A DNA stretch of 64,000 bases, from NCBI GenBank assembly GCA_009774175.1, contig VSNG01000001.1, forward strand, positions 186,001 to 250,000, read 5' to 3'. The stretch comes from Lachnospiraceae bacterium (GTDB lineage: Bacteria > Bacillota > Clostridia > Lachnospirales > Lachnospiraceae). Of this stretch, positions 43,393 to 51,926 are shown one piece after another. Position 1 is the first letter of the stretch, and each line of letters begins with the position of its first letter. Both the position numbers and the translations under genes were made by a program. A model generated the notes under the pieces. That model made no database searches and was not told the DNA's origin. It saw only the letters and a list, made by a program, of their open reading frames with translations.

Positions 43393-44637
43393 TCACTGCG
43401 CCTGCTCCTCTTCTGATTCATCGGATGGGAGAACAGGCGCAGTGGCCGTAGGAACAAGCTTCACTGCCGACTCCTCAAGCTGCATATGGGCATTTAACAC
43501 CCATTTTTTATCATTCTTTTCTATTGTAACATTTTTTTCCGCAATTTGTACCCCTTTTTCGCTTAAAATTGAGATAATTTTACGCCACCTCTCCTGCAAC
43601 AGGGCGTTCATCTCCTCATCCGTGTGCATTTTGGATGTAATTTCGTATTCCTGCACCGTTCTTTTTCCGTAAAACAGAGGCAGATACAAATGATCCAGAA
43701 GCTGTACCTGTTTTTTCTCTTCACTGATATCATAAAAGCTGTAGGGAATGCCAAAAAGACGCAGCGAAACCTGTTTTTCCCCGGCCCCGAAAACCGGAAT
43801 TACAATTTTCTCCCCCGTGTAGCATTTCTCATCATAGGATACGGACTCTTCCAGTGAAATATTCCGGCCGTAGCAGAGGGTAATATCAGCGTCCGCCTCC
43901 ACATACTGATACTTGCGAACCGTACTGTCCTCATTGTAAACGGGAACCGCACCGCTAACCAGAATATCTCCCTTTTTAACGCTGTCGCCGCAGGATACGC
44001 AAGGCACGCCGCTTCTGGTAATCATATAAGTAATGACGCCGTCCTTTTGCGCCACAAGATCCATCCCCTGTTCCTGCCCGCTGTCTTTGCTCTCGTAGAC
44101 CGGCATTTCATTTTCCTTGATATGGATCAGAAGCGTTGTGCCCTTAAGCTGGGCCGAGGTCCACGTAATCAGGTCATAATCCTCCCGAAGACCCTGCTCC
44201 AGCGTCTCGATATCCAGCGCGCTCTTTTTCATGGCGGTATGTATGCCGCGTTCCTCGAGATAATCCATCAGCACGTCTTCTGTCAGGGCATAGTTTCCCT
44301 CAATGCGGATATCCCAGATAAAACGAGAGGCCAGACACCAGAATAAAATACAGCAGAAAAGCCCTGCAACAAAAAGCTTCCTTCGAAGCATGGACGACAC
44401 AAAAAAAGGCAGGCCGTATTTTCCAAGAACAGCCGCCCTGGTTCCCGTTTTTTTCAGCAGAGGCTTTAACGCAAAAAAGCCTTCCACGCTCATATGCATG
44501 GTGTGATAGTCGCCGTGATCTTCTATATTCCACACAAGAATATCATGATTGCCAAGAAGGTTTAACAGCCTTTCCACGGAATAGCCCCAAACCTTAATAA
44601 TCACATAACCCCTCAAATACTGTATCCAATGAAGCAT
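43393..44637 (-). CDS. yqfD: Sporulation protein YqfD
   Basis: The 414-residue membrane-anchored protein has an N-terminal cytoplasmic domain (WIQYLRGYVIIKVWGYSVERLLN), one membrane helix at about 87-107 and an extracytoplasmic region starting DIRIEGNYALTEDVLMDYLEE. This resembles a POTRA-like repeat typical of YqfD. Acidic C-terminus. Known: YqfD is conserved in spore-formers and controlled by sporulation sigma factors in Bacillus. It is flanked by yqfC and phoH exactly as in Bacillus. Confidence 0.9.
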   Translation of the reverse strand: MLHWIQYLRGYVIIKVWGYSVERLLNLLGNHDILVWNIEDHGDYHTMHMSVEGFFALKPLLKKTGTRAAVLGKYGLPFFVSSMLRRKLFVAGLFCCILFWCLASRFIWDIRIEGNYALTEDVLMDYLEERGIHTAMKKSALDIETLEQGLREDYDLITWTSAQLKGTTLLIHIKENEMPVYESKDSGQEQGMDLVAQKDGVITYMITRSGVPCVSCGDSVKKGDILVSGAVPVYNEDSTVRKYQYVEADADITLCYGRNISLEESVSYDEKCYTGEKIVIPVFGAGEKQVSLRLFGIPYSFYDISEEKKQVQLLDHLYLPLFYGKRTVQEYEITSKMHTDEEMNALLQERWRKIISILSEKGVQIAEKNVTIEKNDKKWVLNAHMQLEESAVKLVPTATAPVLPSDESEEEQAQ

Positions 44638-44654
44638 AGATTCTCCCCCGGCGC

Positions 44655-44954
44655 TTAAATATAGCGAAGCGTGTCAATCTTTCCGCTTATTTTCATGTCT
44701 TCATTGGTATAATAATCAATGGACAGGGAACTGCCCTCAAAGCATATTTTCGCGTTTTTTCCCTGTAAAACAATGGACTCCGTCGTATACTCCAGAATCC
44801 CCTTGTAATTTTCAATAAAAGCCTCCCGGTTTCCCGTTATGGTGACAATGGCCGCTCCCAGCATGGTATCCTTGGGAAGCCGAAGGGATTCCACGATAAG
44901 CTCTTTTGATTTTTCAAAGGTGGAAAACGGTTGGCGTCTCTTCTCTCTTCTCAT
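44655..44954 (-). CDS. yqfC: YabP/YqfC family sporulation protein
   Basis: The 99-residue beta-rich protein shows the pattern of YqfC: ESLRLPKDTMLGAAIVTITGNREAF-type start (LPKDTMLGAAIVTITG) and NYKGILEYTTESIVLQG in the middle, ending GKIDTLRYI. Known: YabP is a spore-coat protein and YqfC is co-conserved with YqfD in spore-formers. It precedes yqfD by 17 nt. Confidence 0.92.
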   Translation of the reverse strand: MRREKRRQPFSTFEKSKELIVESLRLPKDTMLGAAIVTITGNREAFIENYKGILEYTTESIVLQGKNAKICFEGSSLSIDYYTNEDMKISGKIDTLRYI

Positions 44955-44978
44955 GGTACACTATATGAGTTTCTCGCA

Positions 44979-45458
44979 TCATTTATGATAGGGTTCTCTG
45001 TTGATGATCCGATACGCGCGGTAAATCTGCTCCAACAAAACAACCCGCATCAGCTGGTGCGGGAAAGTCATGTCGGAAAAGCTGACCGCCAGATCAGCCC
45101 GTTTCTTTATAGAATTATGTAAACCAATAGATCCGCCAATCACAAAAGCGATATGGCTTGTTCCATTTACGCCAAGCCGTTCAATCTGAGACGCAAAGGC
45201 TTCTGAGGTAAGCCTGCGGCCTTCTATCTCAAGGGTAATCACGAAAGCGTCCTCCGGCATCAGTTTAAGAATCCGCTCCCCTTCTTTTTGCAGGATCTGT
45301 TCACACTGGCTTTGGGACGCTTTTTCAGGCGTCTTTTCATCGGCTGCTTCCCGGATATCCAGTTTGCAGTACCGGCTCAGGCGTTTTCCGTACTCGTCTG
45401 CCGCATCGCAAAAAAATTTTTCTTTTATCTTACCTACTGTTATCAACGTAATCTTCAT
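44979..45458 (-). CDS. rlmH: 23S rRNA pseudouridine-1915 N3-methyltransferase
   Basis: SPOUT-class methyltransferase acting on Psi1915 in helix 69 of the 70S ribosome. From 45458 the protein is 159 residues, the exact family length. It starts MKITLITVGKIKEKFF and has the SAM knot FVIGGSIGL and the diagnostic C-terminus REPYHK. AGGAA is just upstream. The frame extends nine codons further. Its start overlaps the end of the preceding membrane protein gene by 29 nt. Confidence 0.96.
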   Translation of the reverse strand: MKITLITVGKIKEKFFCDAADEYGKRLSRYCKLDIREAADEKTPEKASQSQCEQILQKEGERILKLMPEDAFVITLEIEGRRLTSEAFASQIERLGVNGTSHIAFVIGGSIGLHNSIKKRADLAVSFSDMTFPHQLMRVVLLEQIYRAYRIINREPYHK

Positions 45459-45942
45459 ACATTTCCTGATAGTACTCGTCCACAAAATTATCCAGAAAGG
45501 CTTCGTCCAGATTCATGAATTTATCTTCTATGGCCGCCCGCATTTTCTCTGTGCGCCGGTAGTATTTTTCTTCCTCGGTCAACTTTGCGTCAACGCCTTC
45601 TTCCTCCAGAATCAGCGCGTCAATACCGGCGCAGTCAAGGTTTTCCTGACACCATCTCGTAATCTCAGAGCAGAGGGAATTTTCTGATTTCGCTTTTACC
45701 AGAAGCAGTCTGGAATCCCGCATGGACACAATGCCAAAGACAATAAAAAGAATAAACATCGCACCCATAACGCCGCAGACCAGATATTTGGTAATGCCTG
45801 CGTTTCTGTAAAGCGGTATCACGTTAAAGAAAATCAACAGGACAACAATAAAACCGATTCCACCCACAGCCAAAAGCGTGTAAGCCGAGGAACGGTTGTC
45901 CTGTGCCTTTGACGCACTGCTCTGATATCCGGGCATAAACAC
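45430..45942 (-). CDS. Conserved two-TM membrane protein of unknown function
   Basis: Not recognised. The 170-residue protein has a short polar N-terminus, two membrane helices (about 21-43 and 52-73), then a cytoplasmic region with a WCQENLDCAGID cysteine pair and an acidic helical C-terminus. It is 15 nt downstream of the MORN gene and overlaps rlmH, so it is embedded in this transcript. The two cysteines are spaced too widely for a zinc site by themselves. Confidence 0.65.
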   Translation of the reverse strand: MFMPGYQSSASKAQDNRSSAYTLLAVGGIGFIVVLLIFFNVIPLYRNAGITKYLVCGVMGAMFILFIVFGIVSMRDSRLLLVKAKSENSLCSEITRWCQENLDCAGIDALILEEEGVDAKLTEEEKYYRRTEKMRAAIEDKFMNLDEAFLDNFVDEYYQEMYEDYVDNSR

Positions 45943-45957
45943 ACCCTCCTCTCATAG

Positions 45958-47043
45958 CTACTTTAACAATTCCCTGATTCCCTGATTCTTATTTTCCGAC
46001 TTATCAATATCCATGCAGACATTGGTATCTTCGCGATACCGCCACACGGAGCATTCCCCGATGGCGCTCATATCACGCCACAGCGTAAACACTCCTTTGC
46101 TGGCAATGCCGTCCCACTCCTGCACGTTACCGATATAGTCTACCGTGTTCGCATACATATCCCCGTCATAGAGACCGTCCGTAAAGTTTCCGACCACATT
46201 CTGAATCATGATCTTTCTCGTGGGCTCCAATTTTGAGATATCCACATCATAATGCTCTGCGCCCTGACCGTTTGGCAGATTATTTTTCCACTCGCCGGCA
46301 TAGCTGTGGGACATATAGACGCCCATGGCGTTGGTTTTATTTCTCTGGTTGATATAATAGCGAAACCAAGTCCCCTGTCCGCTTCGCTCGCCATGGCTCC
46401 ACTGTCCGAAATAGTAACTGTTCTTTTCATAAATGGCAAGGCCTGTGCCGTCAGGCTTTCCGTCTTTGTCCACATCGCCCTTGTAATAATACTCTCCGGT
46501 TCCTTCCAGTTCTCTGGAAAGCTTGACATAGCGTTTCAGATGCGCCAGATCCCACATCGCGTCCTGCCTGTTATCCGCAAAAATGGGATAAGCCTCGTTT
46601 AGAATAAAATCCTTCGTATAAGCCTCGTCGTTTTCGTCCTCTATGTCAACCACGACCGTAGTCTTATCATTCTCCGACTCGCCGCTTTCCTGCTCCTCTT
46701 CCTCGTCTTCTGTTTCCTCTTCCTCCTCAGGTTCTTCCCCCTGGGAAGACTCCTCCTTTGGAGCGGAAGTCTCTTCCTCCCTGGAAAGCGCCTCATCAAT
46801 GGTCTGTCCTTCCGATTCCTGCTGCTTCGCATCATCCGTAATGCTCTGCTGCAAATTGTCGTCCGCCTCTTTGGTCTGTTCCCTGCGGCCGATTACCATC
46901 GTAAGTAAAATCAAAACACAGATGAGGAGAACGGCGATGACTCCCAGAAGGATTTTAGTCACCGTCGGCTTTTGCAGAAGGCTTTCCTCCTCCTGAAGTT
47001 CTTCATCCTGTTTGCTGTTTTTATCCGGTTCTGTCAAATTCAT
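45958..47043 (-). CDS. Membrane-anchored MORN-repeat protein
   Basis: The 361-residue protein has an N-terminal cytoplasmic tail, one helix at about 30-52, and a low-complexity Glu/Ser/Asp segment (about 55-130). The extracytoplasmic domain has MORN-type repeats: DGTGLAIYEKNSYYFGQW, then GERSGQGTWF and YAGEWKNNLPNGQG. A DVDKDGKPDG stretch resembles an EF-hand-type calcium loop. MORN repeats occur in envelope-associated proteins; the partner is unknown. It is the first gene of the rlmH-yqfCD run, after an inverted repeat. Confidence 0.75.
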   Translation of the reverse strand: MNLTEPDKNSKQDEELQEEESLLQKPTVTKILLGVIAVLLICVLILLTMVIGRREQTKEADDNLQQSITDDAKQQESEGQTIDEALSREEETSAPKEESSQGEEPEEEEETEDEEEEQESGESENDKTTVVVDIEDENDEAYTKDFILNEAYPIFADNRQDAMWDLAHLKRYVKLSRELEGTGEYYYKGDVDKDGKPDGTGLAIYEKNSYYFGQWSHGERSGQGTWFRYYINQRNKTNAMGVYMSHSYAGEWKNNLPNGQGAEHYDVDISKLEPTRKIMIQNVVGNFTDGLYDGDMYANTVDYIGNVQEWDGIASKGVFTLWRDMSAIGECSVWRYREDTNVCMDIDKSENKNQGIRELLK

Positions 47044-47060
47044 AGGTACGCCCTTTCTCT

Positions 47061-47099
47061 GATGGAAAACAGATTCATTGTCCCGTTCTGTTCTCCATC
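47061..47099 (-). repeat. Inverted repeat in the leader of the MORN gene
   Basis: GATGGAGAACAGA and TCTGTTTTCCATC (minus strand) form a 13-bp stem with one G-T pair and a 13-nt loop. It ends 17 nt before the MORN start. No T-run follows, so it is more a leader structure than a terminator. Confidence 0.6.
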
Positions 47100-47136
47100 A
47101 TAAAGGATAGTTATAAAGATTCTGTCTGTAATTTTA

Positions 47137-48546
47137 TTAAGAATTTCTTAGGTACTCGTCAATGCCCTTTGCAGCCGCCTTGCCTGCGCCCATGGCCAGA
47201 ATTACGGTAGCAGCGCCGGTCACGGCATCGCCGCCTGCATAAACGCCCTTCTTCGTAGTCGCGCCAAAGTCCTCCTCGGCCACAATACACTTGTATTTGT
47301 TTACTTCAAGCCCCTTTGTGGTAGACGAGATCAGCGGATTCGGGGACGTTCCCAGAGACATGATGACTGTGTCCACCTCCATCAGAAACTCCGATCCCTC
47401 AATCACCACGGGACGGCGTCTGCCGGAAGCGTCAGGCTCGCCAAGCTCCATACGCACACACTTTATGCCGGACACCCATCCGCTTTCATCCGCAAGGATT
47501 TCAGTCGGATTGGTCAGAAGATCAAAGATAATACCCTCTTCTTTGGCATGGTGCACCTCCTCCACACGGGCGGGAAGCTCTTCCTCGCTTCTGCGGTAGA
47601 CAATATGAACCTCCGCGCCGAGACGAAGCGCCGTTCTCGCCGCATCCATGGCCACGTTTCCGCCGCCTACCACGGCCACCTTTTTGCCGCGCATAATGGG
47701 CGTATTGGAATTTTCGTCAAAAGATTTCATCAGATTGCTTCTGGTCAGGTACTCATTTGCGGAGAACACGCCCAAGGCCTGCTCGCCGGGAATTCCCATG
47801 AATTTCGGGAGTCCTGCGCCGGAACCGATAAATACGGCGTCAAACCCTTCCTCTTCCATCAGCTCGTCAATGGTGACGGATTTACCAACGACCACATTGG
47901 TCTCAATCTTAACGCCAAGACTTTTTACGTTCTCGATCTCCTTAGCCACAACCGCTTCCTTTGGCAGACGGAACTCAGGAATGCCATAAACAAGCACGCC
48001 GCCGGGTTCATGGAGCGCCTCGAAAATGGTTACCTCATATCCCATCTTAGCCAAATCACCGGCACAGGTTAAACCTGCCGGGCCGGAACCGATAACCGCC
48101 ACTTTTTTATTCCTTTTCTCCGCCGGGCTTGCAGGCTTTACGCCGTTTTCCCTGGCCCAGTCGGCAACATACCGCTCAAGCTTGCCGATGGATATCGGTT
48201 CGCCCTTGATGCCGCGGATACATTTGCCCTCGCACTGGCTCTCCTGCGGACACACACGGCCGCAGACAGCGGGCAGCGCGGAAGATTCGCTGATAATCTG
48301 ATAGGCGGCGGCGATATCGCCCTCCTTCACCTTCTCAATGAATCCGGGTATGTTGATGGCCACGGGACATCCCTTGACGCACTGTGCATTCTTACAGTTG
48401 ATACAGCGGGAAGCCTCGCACATTGCTTCCTCTTTATCATAGCCAAGGCACACTTCCTCAAAGTTTGCCGCGCGTACTTTTGCGTCCTGCTCTCTGACAG
48501 GAACCTTCTTTAATACATCCACTTCTATTTCCTCCATTCTGATCAT
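47137..48546 (-). CDS. nfnB: NfnB/GltA-type NADPH-binding flavoprotein subunit
   Basis: Flavoprotein with N-terminal iron-sulfur domain (CINCKNAQCVKGCP and VCGRVCPQESQCEGKC) and two FAD/NADPH Rossmann motifs (VIGSGPAGLTCAGDL near 152, VVGGGNVAMDAARTA near 293). At 469 residues it matches both glutamate-synthase small subunit and NfnB. The adjacent PyrK-like gene favours NfnB, the NADP-binding half of electron-bifurcating NADH-dependent ferredoxin:NADP oxidoreductase. No gltB-type gene is near. A GTG at 48522 with GGAGG 8 nt upstream is an alternative start. Confidence 0.88.
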   Translation of the reverse strand: MIRMEEIEVDVLKKVPVREQDAKVRAANFEEVCLGYDKEEAMCEASRCINCKNAQCVKGCPVAINIPGFIEKVKEGDIAAAYQIISESSALPAVCGRVCPQESQCEGKCIRGIKGEPISIGKLERYVADWARENGVKPASPAEKRNKKVAVIGSGPAGLTCAGDLAKMGYEVTIFEALHEPGGVLVYGIPEFRLPKEAVVAKEIENVKSLGVKIETNVVVGKSVTIDELMEEEGFDAVFIGSGAGLPKFMGIPGEQALGVFSANEYLTRSNLMKSFDENSNTPIMRGKKVAVVGGGNVAMDAARTALRLGAEVHIVYRRSEEELPARVEEVHHAKEEGIIFDLLTNPTEILADESGWVSGIKCVRMELGEPDASGRRRPVVIEGSEFLMEVDTVIMSLGTSPNPLISSTTKGLEVNKYKCIVAEEDFGATTKKGVYAGGDAVTGAATVILAMGAGKAAAKGIDEYLRNS

Positions 48547-48555
48547 TTCACCGAG

Positions 48556-48613
48556 TTTGTGTCAAGCAACACGCTGACACAAATCATGCGATTGAAAATT
48601 TTAATTTTCAATC
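48556..48613 (-). repeat. Two tandem hairpins between nfnA and nfnB
   Basis: A perfect 11-bp dyad (GATTGAAAATT/AATTTTCAATC, 48590-48613) spans the nfnA stop codon, and a 9-bp stem TTTGTGTCA/TGACACAAA (48556-48583) lies just before the nfnB start. Neither is followed by a T-run. Confidence 0.8.
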
Positions 48614-49498
48614 TGACCTGCCGCAATTTCCGCACCCGCCATGATGGGTGTCGCCCTCTTTGGCTTTCAGGTAATCTCTTCCCTCTTTTGTTTTGTACAT
48701 CTGCTGGCGTTTCATCGCCTGATCAAAGTCCACCTTGTGACCGTCAAATTCAGGACCGTCCACACAGGCGAATTTCACCTCTCCGTCCACTGTCAGACGG
48801 CAGGCGCCGCACATACCCGTTCCGTCCACCATAATCGGATTCATGCTGACAACGGTGGGCAGCTCATACTTTTTCGTGGTAAGACAGACAAATTTCATCA
48901 TAATCATAGGACCGATAGCCACGCATACATCGTAGGACTTTCCTTCGGATTCCATCAAATCCTCGATCACTTTAGTCACCATGCCGCTTCTGCCGTAAGA
49001 CCCGTCGTCCGTGGTAATGTAAAGATTTCCGGCTACCGCCTTCATCTCTTCTTCCATGATAAGCAGATCCCTTGTCTTTGCGCCTACAATTACGTCCGCA
49101 TCAATTCCTCTCTCATGGAGCCATTTTACCTGCGGGTATACCGGCGCCGTGCCGAGTCCTCCGGCAACGAAAAGAATCTTTTTCTCTTTCAGGGAAGCTT
49201 CATCCTCCTGCACAAACTCCGAGGCGCACCCAAGGGGCCCGACAAAATCGTGAAAACTGTCGCCCGCCTGTAAATGACGCATCATTTCCGTAGCCGCTCC
49301 CACTACCTGGAAAACAATGGTAATAATGCCCTTTTCCCTGTCGTAATCACAGATGGTCAGGGGAATCCGCTCCCCTTCCTCATCCATCCTGACAATCACA
49401 AACTGTCCCGGCTGACAGGAACGCGCCACACGGGGCGCTTCCACATCCATCAAATAGATGTTCGCCGCAAGTTCTTCCGCTTTTATGATCCTGTACAT
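48608..49498 (-). CDS. nfnA: NfnA/PyrK-type FAD and NAD-binding subunit
   Basis: The 296-residue ferredoxin-reductase-like protein has an N-terminal FAD-binding domain (PGQFVIVRM, RIPLTI), an NAD-binding fold (KKILFVAGGLGTAPVYPQ) and a C-terminal 2Fe-2S motif around GTGMCGACR...FACVDGPEF. With nfnB it forms the transhydrogenase that couples NADH and reduced ferredoxin to NADP reduction. AAGGAG lies 7 nt before the ATG at 49498. A short Gly/His-rich CGNCG tail follows. It precedes nfnB by 61 nt. Confidence 0.9.
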   Translation of the reverse strand: MYRIIKAEELAANIYLMDVEAPRVARSCQPGQFVIVRMDEEGERIPLTICDYDREKGIITIVFQVVGAATEMMRHLQAGDSFHDFVGPLGCASEFVQEDEASLKEKKILFVAGGLGTAPVYPQVKWLHERGIDADVIVGAKTRDLLIMEEEMKAVAGNLYITTDDGSYGRSGMVTKVIEDLMESEGKSYDVCVAIGPMIMMKFVCLTTKKYELPTVVSMNPIMVDGTGMCGACRLTVDGEVKFACVDGPEFDGHKVDFDQAMKRQQMYKTKEGRDYLKAKEGDTHHGGCGNCGRSD

Positions 49499-49570
49499 CT
49501 CTACACTCCTTTTTTGCATTTGATATAAACCATTCTCTAATATACCGAAAAACGCGCTATTTTGCAAGTT

Positions 49571-51028
49571 TTAGATCATATTTGCCACAAAATTCCCGTA
49601 ATCGTCATAGCCAAGCTGGGCAGCCTCCCCGGTATATACCTGTACAAGAAACACCTTGTCCGTCCGGCTTAAAATCCCGGTGCCATCATCATAGTACTCG
49701 TTTATGGTGTAATAATCCGAACCGCTCACCCGAAGGACCGAGCTGAACTGATAGCTCAAAACTCCTGTCTGTCTCACGTTGTGTCCCGTGGCATCTTTCA
49801 GATAGCCGGTTTCCACCAGACAGTTGACCAAATTAGTCACTGCCTTATCTGTAGGGATGGCTCCCCGCAGCCGCAGCGTATATGTACGGGTGGTCACTTC
49901 GCTGGCAATCCCCTCTCCGCTTATATTGACAAACTTAAAGAGCGTGGTTCCAAGGGGCATGGGAATGGGCCCCGTATAGGGTACGCTGTCCGCCGTCGGT
50001 TCCGATTCGTCCGTAGTGTAGAAAATCTTACAGCCCTCCGCCGCTTCCACCGCAATCATTGTGGCTTCCGCGTATTCGCCGCTGTACAGTTCCACTTCCG
50101 GCGCATTCGGCACGGACAGATTGATCACATAGGTCTTTGTTACAATATCACTCTCGATGCCGTAATCGTTCACAAAAAAGGCACTGACGGTATATTCCCC
50201 CGTTTCCAGAAAAAGGGGCGCCGTATAAATCTGACTGTTCTTGTCCGGCTTTGATCCATCCATGGTATAGTAGATGGTTCCCGCCGTGTTGGAGCTTAGC
50301 TTTAAGGGAATCACTTCCGCATAGCTGCCCTCAACATAACTGAATTCCGGCTCCATGGCCAGATAACTCTGAAACATACTCACAATCCGTTCATTGTCGC
50401 AGGACCGGAGCAGTTCATTAATCTGCCCGAATTCTTCCCTGTTTGCATAGATCGTGATGATCTTTCCGTAGGCTTCTTCCACATTATCCTCGGAATAAGC
50501 GGGCATTCTGTCTTTGTCCGTAATTCTCATAAGCGCAGACAGCGCGTTAGCGTCCATCCCCTGTAAGTAATAATAATCCGCCTCCAGGAACAGGATTCCC
50601 GCCTCCTCCGGGTAATCTGCGTAAGCCGTCTCCAGACAGGCAATCGCCTGCTCGTAATTGCCGCTTTCCGCAAAAGACTGCGCCCGGCTAATCTGGTACT
50701 CCGCAGTTTGGATATGATAAGTGTAAAGGGCATAGGAAATAAGGCCCACCACAAGAAGAATCGCAAATGCCAGAACAATCTGCACGCCCCGGCCGCTCTT
50801 TTTACTGCCGGTAACAAACGTCTGCACCTCCTGCTCCGTCTCCGTCTCTTTAGCGCGGTCGGCCTCCCCGTCCGGTTCTTCCTGAAGAGAAACCAGTGTG
50901 GAAAGCGTCTCTGTTATGCTGTTTTCTATTTCCGGTTCGAAATCCGGAACAATTTGTATCTCCTCTCCGCACAGGTCGCAGATCAGATACCCTTCCGGCA
51001 TTTCATGTCCGCAATGAGGACACTTCAT
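49571..51028 (-). CDS. Zinc-ribbon membrane protein with TPR and chitobiase-like repeats
   Basis: The 485-residue protein starts MKCPHCGHEMPEGYLICDLCG, a four-cysteine zinc ribbon. An acidic linker, one helix at about 83-105 and TPR-like helices (YQISRAQSFAESGNYEQAI) follow. Two CHB_HEX-type segments come next: GTIYYTMDGSKPD and GCKIFYTTDESEPT. The last 90 residues have no match I recognise. The start at 51028 has AAGGG 8 nt upstream. It lies between folD and nfnA, but its function there is unknown. Confidence 0.72.
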   Translation of the reverse strand: MKCPHCGHEMPEGYLICDLCGEEIQIVPDFEPEIENSITETLSTLVSLQEEPDGEADRAKETETEQEVQTFVTGSKKSGRGVQIVLAFAILLVVGLISYALYTYHIQTAEYQISRAQSFAESGNYEQAIACLETAYADYPEEAGILFLEADYYYLQGMDANALSALMRITDKDRMPAYSEDNVEEAYGKIITIYANREEFGQINELLRSCDNERIVSMFQSYLAMEPEFSYVEGSYAEVIPLKLSSNTAGTIYYTMDGSKPDKNSQIYTAPLFLETGEYTVSAFFVNDYGIESDIVTKTYVINLSVPNAPEVELYSGEYAEATMIAVEAAEGCKIFYTTDESEPTADSVPYTGPIPMPLGTTLFKFVNISGEGIASEVTTRTYTLRLRGAIPTDKAVTNLVNCLVETGYLKDATGHNVRQTGVLSYQFSSVLRVSGSDYYTINEYYDDGTGILSRTDKVFLVQVYTGEAAQLGYDDYGNFVANMI

Positions 51029-51059
51029 AGGTTTTTCCCTTCTCTGACACTTCCGTACC

Positions 51060-51902
51060 TTATTGCAGGGACACGGAATTTGCACAGTTATACATCAGCA
51101 TGGCGATTGTCATGGGGCCGACCCCGCCCGGCACCGGCGTGATTGCACTGCATACGGGCGCAACATCCTCGTAATCCACGTCTCCACACAGTTTATTGTT
51201 TTCATTTCGATGAATGCCCACGTCAATCACAACCGCGCCTTCTTTTACATATTCCGCTGTAATCATTCTGGGTTTTCCCACCGCCACGATTAAAATGTCG
51301 GCGCGTGCGGTTACTTCCTTCAAATTCTCAGTCTTCGAATGGGCTACCGTCACCGTACCGTTTTCCCGAAGGAGCAAAAGCGCCATGGGCTTTCCCACAA
51401 TATTGCTTCTGCCGATCACCACACACTCTTTGCCTGCGATCTTCACGCCCGAACGCTTAAGCAGTTCAATAATACCTGCCGGCGTGCAGGACACAAAACC
51501 AGGCTGACCGATGCAGAGCGTGCCCACGCTCTGGGGATGAAACCCGTCCACATCCTTCCTCGGGTCGATGGCCCCAATTACCGCATTCTCATCAATATGT
51601 CCAGGCAGGGGAAGCTGCACCAGAATACCGTTTACCTCTTCTTTTTGATTTAATTCCCGTATCAGGGAAAGAAGCTCCTCCTGCGTCGTCTCCTCCGCAA
51701 GCTCATAGGAAAGGGATTCAATGCCCACATAGGCGCAGGCTTTCTTTTTATTTCCCACATAAACGCTGGAAGCAGGGTCATTCCCCACCTGTATTACCGC
51801 GAGACAGACGCTTATTCCCTGCTCTTTTAACTGTGAAACCTTTTCCTTCACTTCGTCCTTTATTTGCGCCGAAATGGCTTTTCCGTCTATAATCTGTGGC
51901 AT
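51060..51902 (-). CDS. folD: Bifunctional methylene-THF dehydrogenase/methenyl-THF cyclohydrolase
   Basis: Interconverts 5,10-methylene-, methenyl- and 10-formyl-THF with NADP(H). The 280-residue protein has the catalytic YVGNKKKACAYVGI Lys region, GILVQLPLPGHID and the NADP site CVVIGRSNIVGKPMALLL. It ends with VPGGVGPMTIAMLM. It lies 24 nt after fhs and two genes from nfnAB, so one-carbon flux and NADPH generation are encoded side by side. Confidence 0.97.
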   Translation of the reverse strand: MPQIIDGKAISAQIKDEVKEKVSQLKEQGISVCLAVIQVGNDPASSVYVGNKKKACAYVGIESLSYELAEETTQEELLSLIRELNQKEEVNGILVQLPLPGHIDENAVIGAIDPRKDVDGFHPQSVGTLCIGQPGFVSCTPAGIIELLKRSGVKIAGKECVVIGRSNIVGKPMALLLLRENGTVTVAHSKTENLKEVTARADILIVAVGKPRMITAEYVKEGAVVIDVGIHRNENNKLCGDVDYEDVAPVCSAITPVPGGVGPMTIAMLMYNCANSVSLQ

Positions 51903-51926
51903 ATCTTTCCCTCCTGTTATCTGCTC

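Noticed and set aside
47137..48546. Glutamate synthase small subunit GltD
   Set aside because: No large subunit is near, and the adjacent PyrK-like gene matches NfnAB; GltA-like flavoproteins are easily confused.
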